A stretch of 64,000 nt of DNA from Poecilobothrus nobilitatus (taxonomy: Eukaryota; Arthropoda; Insecta; Diptera; Dolichopodidae). Below are positions 27,701-39,266 of the stretch, in pieces. The notes under the pieces are model-generated. The model worked only from the letters and a program-made list of their open reading frames with translations. It was not told the origin of the DNA and made no database searches. Positions within the stretch are counted from its first letter, which is position 1, and every line of letters begins with the position of its first letter. The stretch covers positions 44,287,445 through 44,351,444 of the forward strand of contig OX352772.1 in assembly GCA_947095535.1 (NCBI GenBank), written 5' to 3'. Made by a program: the position numbers and the translations under genes.

Positions 27701-28663
27701 AAAAGAATATAAAAATTAAAAATTTTTGATTATTGGGAAAAACATTGATTTTTTTTACTTAAAATAAAACTATGTATTATTAAAAAAAATATTTGATATA
27801 CATACATACATTTAATTTTTTATTTTATTTTTTTTATTTCACAACTTACGTTTTTGAAATAGTTGAACTTCTCGAATTTCTCAACTCTTTTTCCTTCACA
27901 TATGTAAGTGATGTTACTCTACTACCATCATTTAATTCTTCATCAATTATTTCATTAGCTTTATCTATTTGTTCTTTTTCAAACGAAATATTCATTTGTT
28001 TAGTAACCTAAAAAACATTATTTTGAAAAAAAAAAACAATATTAATATTTTAAAAATTAATAAGAACTAAATGAAAAGTTAAGAACAAAATGATTTAAAT
28101 GATATTTTCAATATAAATAGGATTAAAAACATTTTCTACTATTTTACTAATATTTCTATCATTACTAACATTTTCAATTCACTGCAAAAAAAATGTTAAA
28201 ATAGCAGTAAATAATAATAAATTTTAGACTTAAACATGTAAAAATCACCATAACAACAAAAATGTTGTATAAAAGTGCTATGAAATAGAAATAACTTTTA
28301 AAAAAAATACTTACCGAATGATTATTAGATTTTCTATTTTTTAATACTTTATCTAAAAAAGCATCAGCTATTTTAAAATACGATAATTTTGGAACATATT
28401 TAATTCCTAACTGTTTCTTTTGTAAAATACGTCTTTTTTCAGCCATATAAGTACTTAGAATAGAATGAATTTTCTTTTCCATTTGTTCACAAGTGCAACC
28501 TGATAAATTCATATGAACAATTAAATTTTTTAAAGCTAATAATCTAGCATTACGATATCCATAATATGGATCATTATAATCCCATAAACATGTTAATTCA
28601 CGATATTTATTTAAAAATTTAAAAATTTTATCATTTCCCCATCGCTCCATTCCTGATCCAGTT
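24703..28663 (-). CDS. Triple-MADF, BESS-like protein gene (paralog 2)
   Basis: I assemble six exons: 28663-28315, 28007-27850, 27694-27337, 26245-26046, 25479-25134 and 25071-24703. Exons 1, 3 and 5 each encode a MADF (Adf-1/Myb-like) DNA-binding domain, with YREL.CLW, ALxxLIxxMN and a basic EKRRxLxxK helix followed by KLxYxKxADxFL. Exons 2 and 4 encode acidic, Ser/Asn-rich linkers. Exon 6 encodes a DE-rich stretch (NDDESNDEE) and FGKFIAQQLNELP..LEAEIQQLI, which resembles a BESS protein-interaction motif. All junctions keep frame: MADF exons have length 3n+1 and linkers 3n+2. The model gives about 590 residues. MADF-BESS proteins usually carry one MADF and act as nuclear transcription factors; three is unusual. 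Exon 1 begins at a good acceptor (TTTTAG) with the same phase as the internal MADF exons. A short upstream exon may therefore exist; otherwise the start is the ATG at 28648. An AATAAA lies just past the stop. Confidence 0.75.
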
Positions 28664-28794
28664 CTAAAATTAAAAAGAATATAAAATTTAAAAAATAATT
28701 ATTATTAAAATAACTCTTTTCTACTTTATTATTTATTTTTGAGCACATTTTTCAAAAATTTTTTAAAAATTTGATTATTAATTCTTAATTTTGT

Positions 28795-28865
28795 CTCTGT
28801 TCATCAGAAAGACAAAAGTGCATTATACATTCATTGTCTTTTGAAATTAATGTATAATGCACACT
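28795..28865 (-). repeat. Possible Helitron 3' terminus (hairpin plus CTGA)
   Basis: A 13-bp stem TGCATTATACATT/AATGTATAATGCA with a ~17-base loop is followed on the minus strand, about 12 bases on, by CTGA and then T. A hairpin just before CTRR, inserted next to T, is the canonical Helitron 3' end. It lies directly downstream of the Helitron helicase remnant in the same orientation. The hairpin overlaps the last residual codons, which is odd for a full element and fits a decayed copy. Confidence 0.45.
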
Positions 28866-29560
28866 GCATTTTCATTTTTTTGAATGTTTAAAGTTAATTT
28901 TAATAACGAATGTGTTATACTACCACCGTTCAGTAGAGTGGCAGTTATGTCTGATTATGCGATAGCCGATCTAAACAAATATGTATTTGAGGTGAGAGTT
29001 GCATCTGCCAAAGTTAACTTCCAATGCACATCGTTTTCAAATAATTCTAACGCTCGGCAAATGTTATGGTATGTTTTATATAATTCACCATTAACTGTTC
29101 TAAAATTTTGTTGTAATTCGTACATTAATCAGAAGTAACCGCAAATAAAAACATTCATGTTGTCTGGAATAAACTACATGTCTGGCTAAACAATTAGTTA
29201 AAAAATTCCAGCATACGCTGCAACTGCGTTACCTCTTTTGCGTGGCTCTCATTTTTTTTTGGATATGTTCCATGCAAAATACGTTGGAATATCTGCATAT
29301 AGTAAAGTTTAGCAAATCGTCCATATTTAGTGTCTTGTCTCAATTGGAACAACTGTGTCAATGTTGTTTTTAGTCTATCTGCTATCTGCATTTTTTTAAA
29401 TAAAGTATACACGTTGTCCGTTTAGTGGAAGGCTCTCTTAAATATGCGCACAGCACATGCTTCATCTCATTGAATATTCTTTTGACCCAGAATCTCTTTA
29501 TATATATTGCTATCATTTTCATAGTGAAATATATTTTCTACGTACATATTCCAATCTCTT
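28866..29560 (-). pseudogene. Helitron helicase (RepHel) remnant
   Basis: On the minus strand, broken frames carry the region in front of the Pif1-type helicase of Helitrons, in order. KEILGQKNIQ, then EACAVRIF, then LPLNGQRVYF (the VHL..GQ.V.F block) come first. KTTLTQLFQLRQDTKYG (the TTLTxxF block), YADIPTYFAWN (the YxxIPxxFxWN block), HECFYLRLLL and FRTVNGELYKTYHNICRALE follow. Stops and frameshifts separate most blocks, and the helicase domain proper (Walker motifs) and the HUH Rep domain are not seen. The open frames 29194-29412 (minus) and 28884-29138 (plus) are a fragment and a shadow of it. It lies between the two MADF genes. Confidence 0.8.
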
Positions 29561-30140
29561 TCTTCAAAAATTAATGGATTTGTACTCAATCATAGTTTTT
29601 TTTTGGTCTAGCAATATGTAATATTTGTCGTACTTGGTTCCAAAAAGCTTATCATTGACTTTTGATTCAAGATTTTTCTTAAATTGTAACATAATAAATT
29701 TAAAATAAATTTACTGAAATCGTTTCAAATTAGATTCTAATTGTAACATCGTTTCTTTAAAAATTTACAGCAATTATCTAAAAAAAATGTTAGCGCGCTT
29801 CGTTTGTTTTTCATCATAAAACTATTTTTTAATAAATTAAATTAAATTTCACGAAATCTTTTCTATAGTGGACTGTGGAATAGTGAATTAGAATTTAGTA
29901 GAACATAATTCGAAAAAATAAATTCCAAAAAACAAATCCCAAAGAAAATGTTCTATTCTATATTATTAAAAAAATTTCCCAAAATTGGAAAGCCCACTTT
30001 TGGATCGAAATATAGTCCAGTTAAGATAGAAGTAAAACTTACTGTCCGCACCAGCTACAAAACACGAATTTAAATAATTAGCAGGGATTTGTGGGCAGCA
30101 ACCCTCACTATTTAAAATGTTTTGTTGCAAATATATGAAA

Positions 30141-30400
30141 TACAGGGTGTTAAACTCAAAGGTCACGAAGAAGTTCATAACAAGCAAAAAATTTTTCTGG
30201 AGTGGTGGATCTATTTCTAACGGTTTCTGAGAGCCTTCAAAGTAATTTCGTTAAGTTTTTAAACAACATCTTTACCCCTGTTTAACATAGAAGATTCGTT
30301 TAAGTGTCGGCAGCTAGGTAAAGTTATGGGCTAAAGTTATGAACTTCTCTATCACCTCCGTTCTTCGTGATCTTAAGTTTCTTTAAGTTTTTTCCTGTAT
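30141..30400. mobile_element. Small MITE with ~30-bp inverted ends
   Basis: The left end (TACAGGGTGTTAAACTCAAA, then GGTCACGAAGAA) matches the reverse complement of the right end (ATACAGGAAAAAACTTAAAG, then GATCACGAAGAA). The element is 260 bp, TA lies at both flanks, and there is no open frame. It is probably a non-autonomous DNA transposon. Confidence 0.6.
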
Positions 30401-33400
30401 ATGTAAAGAATAATTAATAAAGATTTTATTATTGGTTACAAAATCAGTGTTTTAATTTGTTTAGACCGATTTTGGGGCGGTAGCCCCCAATATTAAGGAT
30501 GCTTATAAATTTTGATTTTATTTTTAAATTATGTAGGTATGTATGTAGGGTATTTTGGGAATATAATTTTTTATAGAAAGTTTATGGATAGCCGGTAAGA
30601 AGCAAAAATACCTTGCGAGTACATAACTTACCAAATATCCAAATCTACATACATACATAAAATAATAAGATAATTTTTCGTTTTACTTTACAAACATACT
30701 AGACACATAATAATAGTAAGTTCTTTTTAAATATTAAATAATGTTCCACAAGCAATCACACAGTTCAAACAAATCAAAATAGAAAATTATTGAAATAAGG
30801 TAAGACTTCTTAAGAAATAAATTTTATGTCAAGCAGTTAGACGTAAAAAAGCTATAATTTTTACGTCTTACTACTAACTACAATATGATTTTTTGTTTTA
30901 TCACCTTTTTGTTTAAAATCATTTTTCATACAGCTGCAACTCAAACTTTTATTTTAATTTTCTAATAAAATGAAAATAAGAAATGGCATTATATAAATTT
31001 AAAACAAATTTTGAATAAAACTAAACTATAGTAACAAAATTTAGATGTACATGGATATCTTATATGTTTTAGTTGTTTACTATCAATCTTACCAGATACA
31101 AATGTTCCAATTATATTTTCTACCCAAATATGTATAAAATTTTTATTTTCTTTTATGGTTTTATGTGAAATTTTAAATGCAATACATATGATTAAAAATT
31201 TTTATTTATATTTTAATTTCTGACTTTTTTTACTAAAAACGAAATTCATTAAAAAAATTTGTGTCAGGCCACTAATTTAAGTCAAATGAAATAAAATAAA
31301 AATTAAAAATGTTTGAATGCTAAACTGACAGTGTCATAAATAATCTGCATTATCATAAGACATTTTTATGTGAAGTGTCAAATTCGTATTACCTTTTTTT
31401 GTATATAAACGTAATTTTACTACATTTCGAACCGATAAATGACATTAGTATGTATGTAATTAAAAATATGTGTACTAACTAATTAATAACGTAAGGCTAC
31501 CAACTACCGGCTATCGCTGAAAACCTTACGCGGCGTTTTATACATGAAATAATTTAAAAAATATTAAAAATGTAAATATGAAAATTAAAATAGTGATTGT
31601 AAATTGTACATTTAAATAATTAAAATAAAAACAAATCCAATAATTAATAAAATTCCTTTTATTTTGTTAAGACTGATGTCCGAATTATGTTTTTAAATTT
31701 AAAATTCAGATGTTGTATATTTGACTTTTAAATTCGTCAATTCGCAATTAATTTTTGTTATATTTTGTAGTTTTGCCATTTTTTTTCAAAAACGACTTTT
31801 CTCTCAAAATATAAAAAAAATTTGTAGTAATATTTTTCTAAAATAATTTAACTAACAATATAGTAATTTGTAAGATTTTCTAACTGTTTTATTTTTGTTT
31901 GTTTTTTTTTTTATTTTTACTCGTGAGAATCATTTTCATTTTTTCTTGTAAAAAATTTATTGAATTTTTTGACATTCTTTATTAGTGCTTTTTGACATAT
32001 TATAATTAGGTAAGTCATTTTTTTTTACAATTTCTTAAATATATTTTAAATTACTTAAATCTAAATAAAATTTAATTAAACAAAACACCTCTCATTATTA
32101 ATTAAGGTTTTTTTTTTTAATTTTATATAATTCCGATTAGAAATTATGTAATTAGAAATGATTATGAAGAAGTTAATAGAAAACTAATTTTCGTCTATAT
32201 TTGTCCGGTCATTTAAAAAACTCGTGAATGTTAAGGCTTGTCAGTTTAAGGGCGGCTTTGTTATTCTTCATATACATATCTGTCACTTTATTAAGTAAAT
32301 TAAATTTTGTAAATAAAATTTTATTCAGGCTTTATTTTATTTAAGATTTTATTTAAGCTAATTTTGAAATGGCAAAAGCAAAAATAATAAATAGTCTAAT
32401 AGAAAATACTTTGTTTTTAAAATATTAATTTTAATTTTCAAATATGAATTACGTAAAAATATACAACAAATTTCAATAATTTCAACACGGCGATACCAAA
32501 TAAAATTAACAAGCAGTCTACTTATATTTTATTTTGTATCATCGTAAGCTTACGATTTCGTACTATATGAACACTTCGTTTATTTTAAATTCATTCAAAG
32601 TGTAGCTAACTTTTGATATCAATCAGCTGTCTATTTTCATACAAAAAGTTTGCTTTACTACACTTTAAAAAAACAGAAAAAATGCGGCGATGACAAATGT
32701 AACGACAAGAAAACTTACGTGACGGGTGACGGGTATGTATATGAGAAATGAACATAGCTCTTTCGGCAGTATAATTTCGGCATTTTGCAAATCGGAATAA
32801 CATGTAAATATGATAGAATGTAAATAGCATGATACTGTATTATTTGCATGAAACTTTATCATTGAGTTTACTAAAAAAAATTTCTTCACTTATAACACTA
32901 TTTATGAATATTAATTTTAAAATTTTAATAAAACTTATTTGTGTATTACACTTCACTTATCGAGCAATAAAAATGTTCATTGCTACTTAACAGCGGATAA
33001 AATAATCTGCATTATCTCTAAGTTGCCAAGTTGAATTTGTACGATATGACTAGTTTCTTGGAAAAATTCTACCAAATCAAATTTTACTACTGAGAAAGGT
33101 GTCAAACACAAACACATTTATCTTTTCTCAAATATTAATATGGTTATACTTGAAGTTTCCCGAACTGTTTCGATGAACTAAATTTGCACATATGGTATGC
33201 TGAAATCAGAATTTTACACGGCTGCAAAACGTCATTTTTATTTTGGATTTTTTTTTGTGTATGCTGTAGTGTAGTAGTCCATTGAAATGGAAAATGAATG
33301 AAATTCCTACGAATCATACGAAAGCAAGCAGTTAAGAAGGATGTGTTATTTAGTGCAAAATAATTTTTGTTAAAATAAGTTTTTTTTTTAAAGTTATAAA

Positions 33401-33608
33401 TTTGAAAAATATTTTTTTTTAAATCGGTGCATTGTTCAGCGTAGAAAATAATATTTGGAGAAATTTTCTTTCCAAACACAAATCCTTCGAAATTTCCCTT
33501 TCTCCATTTTCCAATTATTCCAAACTACTAAAGTCATTACAAAATTCATTATCGATTTATAAAAAATATTTTAAACGTATTTTACTTTTGATTTTTTTCT
33601 TTATACCC

Positions 33609-33740
33609 TGACTTCAAAATTGTAGAATGTATATATTGTATATACTGTATATATTGTATATTTGTGGTTTATATCTACATTGTAGTAAAAGTAGTAATAC
33701 TGTAATAATACCGCAGATATATGCAATTCTGAAGTCAGCC
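33609..33740. repeat. Imperfect inverted repeat
   Basis: CTGACTTCAAAATTG at 33609 is mirrored by CAATTCTGAAGTCAG near 33725; TATATTGTATATACTG-type repeats fill the centre. Probably a small foldback element. Confidence 0.5.
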
Positions 33741-35116
33741 ATACTGTACAGACACAAAAAAAAATATCTACCAAAAATTACTAGATACAAAAATTATTTT
33801 ACAAAACATACTTTGACATCTGCAAAAGTGTTTGCAGCCGAATGGACTTCAGCCAGCACAGCTACCACTTTTTTCGAATGAGGAACGGACTTTTTCATTT
33901 GAACGATTTTTCAACGGACTTTAGCATAATCATATAAAATTCATATTTAATTATATTTAATTATAATAAAAATTTCGAATTATGATAAAAATTTCATATC
34001 CAGATTACCAGTATTCCAGTATCCTTCACTTTTCAGAAAAAGAATTCAATCTGTCAGAAAAGAATAAAAAACAAAATCACCACTATTTTATTGTCTTATG
34101 TTATATTTTTTTGGATTGTATATTTTTTAATATGTACATATGTATTTTATCTAACTATGTATGTATGTACTGCTTTCGGTGATGCTAATGACGATGATGA
34201 TTCCCTGCTTTCGGTGATGCTAAATGACGATCAATCATTTTACTTTTGATTCGACTTTGATTCAACCAGTCAACTATCAAAAAGACATATGCATATTATT
34301 TTTGACGCGACGCCATCGATATTACCGAACATAAATTTTGTTTTGTGGTGTGATTTGTAATACAAAGTTTTGTTTAATTTTTTGTGAAATTAAATTTTTT
34401 ATCAAGGTATGTAAATAAAAATTAAAAATTTGGATTTTAAATAGATTGTAGTTAGATGTATGTATGTACATACAAATCTATTTTAGAATCCATCACAAAA
34501 AAGAAATTTTTTTTTCAGCTTCTCCTTTTTCAAATTATGTACACACAACAAATAACAATCAAGTAAGTAAACAACCACTAATCATAAAAAATATTGCGGC
34601 TTTGTATAACCTTTGTAATTTGTATGCTCAAATATGACTGACATTTAGACTTTTTTTTTGCATAGTTGAAAAAATGACGCTCGTCAACTGTATTACCGCA
34701 AGTAAGACGACAGTTTTTTGCAGTTGCAGCGCCAAACATAACCAAAAGCAGAGATAATACATATATCGATACAAGTATGTATGTATATAATAATCCAATA
34801 GCAAAATTATGGAGTAAAAATTGGTTTTAATATATCGGTAATTTTCGAAATTTTCTAAAATGATAAACACTATAATTCTGATTCCAAAAGTTTTTTATGT
34901 TACCAAAATTAATTTCTTGATTATGAATTTCCGAATTATGACAAGCAAATTTTACTTTGAATTATGAATTTAGTTAGTATCTTTAGGTACCTAACAGAAA
35001 ATATTTCAACCTAATGTAATTCGAACTTCCAGCTAGCTATTTTCATATGGTAAAATTTCTGTTACTTAAATACTAAAAAAGTAGTGTTTTGTTTTATTAA
35101 ATAAATTGAATAAAAA

Positions 35117-35122
35117 TTTATT
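35117..35122 (-). promoter_or_regulatory. Probable polyadenylation signal of MADF paralog 1
   Basis: AATAAA on the minus strand about 30 bases past the stop codon of the triple-MADF gene. The position is approximate within a few bases because neighbouring TTTATT/AATAAA copies occur. Confidence 0.4.
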
Positions 35123-35150
35123 TGAATTTTTTCACAATAATTAATAATCT

Positions 35151-38100
35151 TTAAAAAATAATTTCTGTCTCATGCAATGTCTCTATTTTAGCATTACTTA
35201 TTAATTTTTGAATTTCAACTTCAAGTTTATAAGCTTTAATTGGTGGAAGTTCTTTTAATTGTTGTGCTACAAATTTGCCAAATAAAAAAAAAGTATCTGC
35301 TTCTCTTTTAGAATCTGATGTTCTAGAATCATCAAGTTTTCGCTTTTTACAAATTTCTGTTCCTTCATTTTCAATAAGTATAGGAGATCCTAATCTTTCA
35401 TCATCATTTGTTTCTTTATCATTTAATTCTTCATCATTTGATTCTTCATCATTTGATTCTTCATCATTTAAATGATAATTAAATTCATTTTGTAGTTGGT
35501 TTTTAAACATTTCATGGCATGAATTACCTTTTTCATTCTGTTCACATGATTCATCCAATTGTTTATCTACCTATAAAAAAAAAAATTGAATAATTAATAT
35601 TCAAAATAAAAAAAATTTAATTTTTTAGGTTGACGTTGTATAGTTGTACTTACATATAGTATTATATGTACATACTTACATATGTAAGTATTTTACAAAA
35701 TACAAATATATAAATAACATTAGGTATTAACAAGTAAGTATTACATTGTATTCGCCCTGATGATGGCAGTGATACCGAAAGATATATAGGCATTATAATA
35801 AATAAATATAATATTTTAAGAATTATAAAAATAAAATATTAATAAAATTATTTTGTGGACAAAAAGTATAAATAATAAAAAACAATTTTTACTCAATAAA
35901 TCTAACATTAGGTATTAACTATTTTTGAATTAATTGTTTTCTCTAATAAAAGAAAAAAGGACATAAAAAAGAAATTTACGTTATATAAAAAGCTAATATA
36001 TAAAAATCAATTAAAGTCAAAAAAATACTTACTAAATGATTTTTATTTGTCTGAAATACAAGTGTTTTTTCTAAAAAATCGTTTGCTTTCGTATAATATG
36101 CTAATGTTGGTACATGATTGTAACCTAATTCTTTACTTTTCAAAACACGTCTTTTTTCATTAATATAGTTTTCTCTTATAAACTTTATTCTTTTTTCCAT
36201 TTGTTTATAATTCCAATGTGGTACATTCATATGTTGATTTAAATTTTGTAAAGCAAGTAATCGTTCTTCATGATTTTTATATTTTTGATCAGAAATATCC
36301 CATAAACATGGTAATTCTCGATATTTATCTAAAAATTTCAAAATTGTTTCAGTATCCCATTTATCTGTTCTAAAATAAAATAAAAAAATAATAAATTATT
36401 ATATTATTATATTATTTAATTAATTTTAAATGTAACTGATTTAACAGGGTAATATTTCAAAAGTTTTTTTTTTATTTCATATTCGTTATAACTACGATTT
36501 AAGTATAATAAAAAACATTAATTTTAGGTTCTATGAAATAGTGTCGTATGAAATAAAATCGCAATCATAAATGAAATAATATTGTAAAATTCCCGATATA
36601 ATTTCATTATGAAATAAAGTCGCAAATCAAAAATGAAATAACGCGCCCAGAGTGTAGTACTGTTCAGAATAAGGGAAATAAATGTATCTGTTGAAAATAT
36701 TTTATGTATACTATATGTCAGATTTTAAATTTATAGAGATTTTATAGTTGATTACAAAATCAGAGTTGTAGTAGGTGAGTTAGCTTTATTCAGAATGTGA
36801 ATGCTATGTACATGGGAGATTCTGACGAAGGAATTTTATAGTCGTTACAAGATCAAGGTAATATTCTGAAAAAGAGTATGATAACCCTTATTTCATCACC
36901 AACTTTAAAATCACTGAATACATTTTATTCATGATATTTTTCAAATAAATATTTTATTATTTATTTAGATACATATAAGGCGGAATGAGTAATTTTGACG
37001 TTTAAATATTTAAATTTTTACGATATTATCTCATTCTTTATTTCATTTATGATTTTGCGATCTTATTTCTTTATGAAATGATGTCACATTTTTTGCGACT
37101 TTATTTCATTGTTAATTTGTGACTTTATTTTATTATTTCATTTCTTTCGACTGTATTTGATATCCTAAAATCGACATTATTTCGTTAGACACTATTTCAT
37201 AGATCCTTAATTTTACATAATAAATTCTTATCATATGATAACAACATAAAATTATTATTTAAATCCAATGTAAAATTTTTAATTAAATCAGAAAAGTTGT
37301 CATCAGTTTTTATTTAATATTTACCTTTCTGAATTTAAAATTTCAAATTCTGTATTAACATCTTCTTTTTCTTCTTTTAGAACTGCAATAATTGAAGTTG
37401 TTTCATCACTATCATTTGTTTCTTCGTTATTTATATCACTATATGATTCATTAAATTGATCTGATTCATGATTTTCAAACATATTCAATATTTCATCTTG
37501 TTCGGTTTCTTCTAAATCATTAATAGTCTACAAAAAAAAAAAATATATAGTTAAAATATAATATTTTTTAAACAAAAAATAACTATAAAAGACTTACAAA
37601 AGAATTTTCATTTTTTCTATGTTTTACAACTTTATATAAAAATGAATTTGCTTTTTTAAAATATCCCAATTTTGGTACATATTTATGTCCTAATTTTTTA
37701 TTTTTTATTACACGGCGTTTTTCAAATACATAAGCATTTCTAATACTACGTATTTTTTTTTTCATTTGTTCACAACTCCATTCTGGTACATTCATATATT
37801 TAATTAAAATTTGTAAAGCAATATTACGTGCCTCATAATTTTTATATTTTCGATCATTAACATCCCATAAACATGGTAACTCTTGAAATTTATCTAAAAA
37901 TTTCAAAATTTTTCGAGTTTCCCATTTATCTGTTCCTGATGTAATCCTAAAATAAGAATTTTTTTTTTTTGTATAAAAATTTTTATATTAAACTTGTAAT
38001 TCACTTGCTTAGAATTAGAAACAATGATTCTATCCTTAACAAAGCAAAAAAAAAAACAAAAGTTAATGATGCCATAAGAGCCAGTTTAATAACAGGAGAA

Positions 38101-39266
38101 ATTGTTTGTTAAGGATTGATTCTTGTATTGCTAAGCAAGCTAATTGTTCCAGGGGTATTTAATATTCTTAGAAATTATAAAATTGACAAAAGAACATTTT
38201 CATATTAGTTTTAATAATTCACAGAAACTAACAGACGGTATAAATCATTGCAAAAGTTTAGAATAGGTACATTGTCCTATTCCTTTGAAATGTTGAAGAA
38301 ATGTTGCACAATGAAGATTCAGTTAAAATAATGAATTTCTGTGGGGATCGCGATTGGCGATGGAGGCTTTAAAGAGCTATAACGGTGCTTTGAAAATTGT
38401 GCGTACATACTTAGTAACTCTGAAAAAAATAAGATTTTATCGCGACCCTCACAGAAATTATTTTTATTGAATTTTCATTTTACAAAATTACAAAACAATT
38501 TGACAATGTACCTTATATTCTAAACTTTTGCCTAAATCATAATACCATTTCATATTTTAAAAACTTAACTTTTATCGTATTTTTCAATTAGATATGTATT
38601 TATTTTACCTTTTTAATTCATAATTTGTTGATTCTTGATTTGTTGATTCTGATATTTTTGGTATAAATTTTAAATTAATATTATCATTTAATATTTCATC
38701 ATAATTAATATCTTTAGTATTTTTATCAATATCATCAACATCATAATGTGTTTCATTTTCGAACATATTCATTGTTTCATTCACATCAAATAATTCATCG
38801 GGTTTTTTAACAGTCTAAATATATTAATACATGTACATACATACATATTAGAATAAAAAAAAAAACATATGAAAATTATTAAATATTCATATATACATAT
38901 TAATAATAAATAACACTCACCAAATAATTTGTATATCTTTTTCCTACAATTTTATCTAAAAAAGAATCGGCTTTTTTGTAATAGGCCAATTTCGGTATAT
39001 GATTATAACCTAATTTTTTACTTTTTAAAACTCGTCTTTTTTCAAACATATAAGCATTTCTAATGCTACGAATTTTTTTTTTAATTTGTTCACAACTCCA
39101 ATTTTTCAATTCCATATAATTAATTAAAGTTTGGAATGCATTCTCTCGTGCTTCATGATCTCTATAATTTAATTGATCAGTTGTATCCCACAAACATGGT
39201 AATTTACTATATTTATCCAAAAATTTTAAAATTTTATTTGTATCCCATGGTTCCATTATTGAAAAT
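35151..39266 (-). CDS. Triple-MADF, BESS-like protein gene (paralog 1)
   Basis: Six exons in frame: 39266-38921 (MADF 1), 38814-38609 (acidic linker), 37946-37598 (MADF 2), 37527-37325 (acidic linker), 36369-36033 (MADF 3) and 35570-35151 (acidic tail and BESS-like motif). Each MADF shows LDKYxxLPCLWD, a central ALQxLIxxM(N/E) helix and EKRRVxKxK. The last exon has repeated SNDEE units, a basic KKRKLDD patch that could be a nuclear localisation signal, and FGKFVAQQLKELP..LEVEIQKLI. MADF exons measure 3n+1 (346, 349, 337) and linkers 3n+2 (206, 203), so all junctions are phase-compatible. The model gives about 620 residues, or slightly fewer if translation starts at the ATG (39256) of MEPWDTNK. 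The acceptor and phase in front of exon 1 suggest an unseen upstream exon. The expected role, from family knowledge, is sequence-specific DNA binding and BESS-mediated interaction; the target is unknown. Foldback elements occupy introns 2 and 4. Confidence 0.75.
35754..35791 (+). ncRNA. Hammerhead-ribozyme-like core (weak)
   Basis: CTGATGA followed 13 bases later by GAAA, bracketed by GCC and GGC that could form a 3-bp stem I. This matches the conserved CUGAUGA..GAAA core. Stem II (GG/CC) and stem III are very short. Similar CTGAWGATGG..CCGAAA strings occur at Penelope-like element ends. It may be a relic or chance. Confidence 0.25.
36527..37206. mobile_element. Foldback MITE with 9-bp target duplication (Mutator-like)
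   Basis: Terminal inverted repeats GGTTCTATGAAATAGTGTC (left) and GGATCTATGAAATAGTGTC (right, reverse complement) differ at one base and extend inward as ATGAAATAAARTCGC-type subrepeats. Exact 9-bp direct repeats TTAATTTTA flank the element (36518-36526 and 37207-37215). A 9-bp duplication with long subterminal repeats is typical of Mutator-like elements. It is 680 bp, non-coding, and sits inside intron 4 of the MADF gene, between the linker-2 and MADF-3 exons. Confidence 0.85.
37990..38160. mobile_element. Short foldback element in MADF intron
   Basis: Left arm CTTGCTTAGAATTAGAAAC..TTCTATCCTTAACAAA mirrors right arm TTTGTTAAGGATTGATTC..TTGCTAAGCAAG over roughly 45 bases, with a ~70-base centre. 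It lies in intron 2 of the triple-MADF gene. Confidence 0.6.
38235..38557. mobile_element. Foldback element with ~110-bp arms in MADF intron
   Basis: CAAAAGTTTAGAAT-AGGTACATTGTC and TAATGAATTTCTGTGGGG-ATCGCGAT in the left arm are matched in order, on the other strand, by AAAGTTTAGAATATAAGGTA and AATTTCTGTGAGGGTCGCGA in the right arm. The arms of ~110 bp enclose a ~60-bp centre with no coding. It is probably a non-autonomous transposon. Confidence 0.65.

Larger units (their letters stand above)
29830..35090. other. Stretch between MADF genes without recognised genes
   Basis: Apart from the small MITE at 30141-30400 and an inverted repeat at 33609-33740, I see only A/T-rich, weakly repetitive DNA. 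Open frames here (32606-32889, 33144-33479, 33627-33881, 34628-34870) show low-complexity composition and no domain. A first exon of the downstream MADF gene could be hidden here but was not identified. Confidence 0.45.

Noticed and set aside
32606..34182. Open frames around 33-34 kb
   Set aside because: Random-looking composition, no domains, overlapping on both strands.
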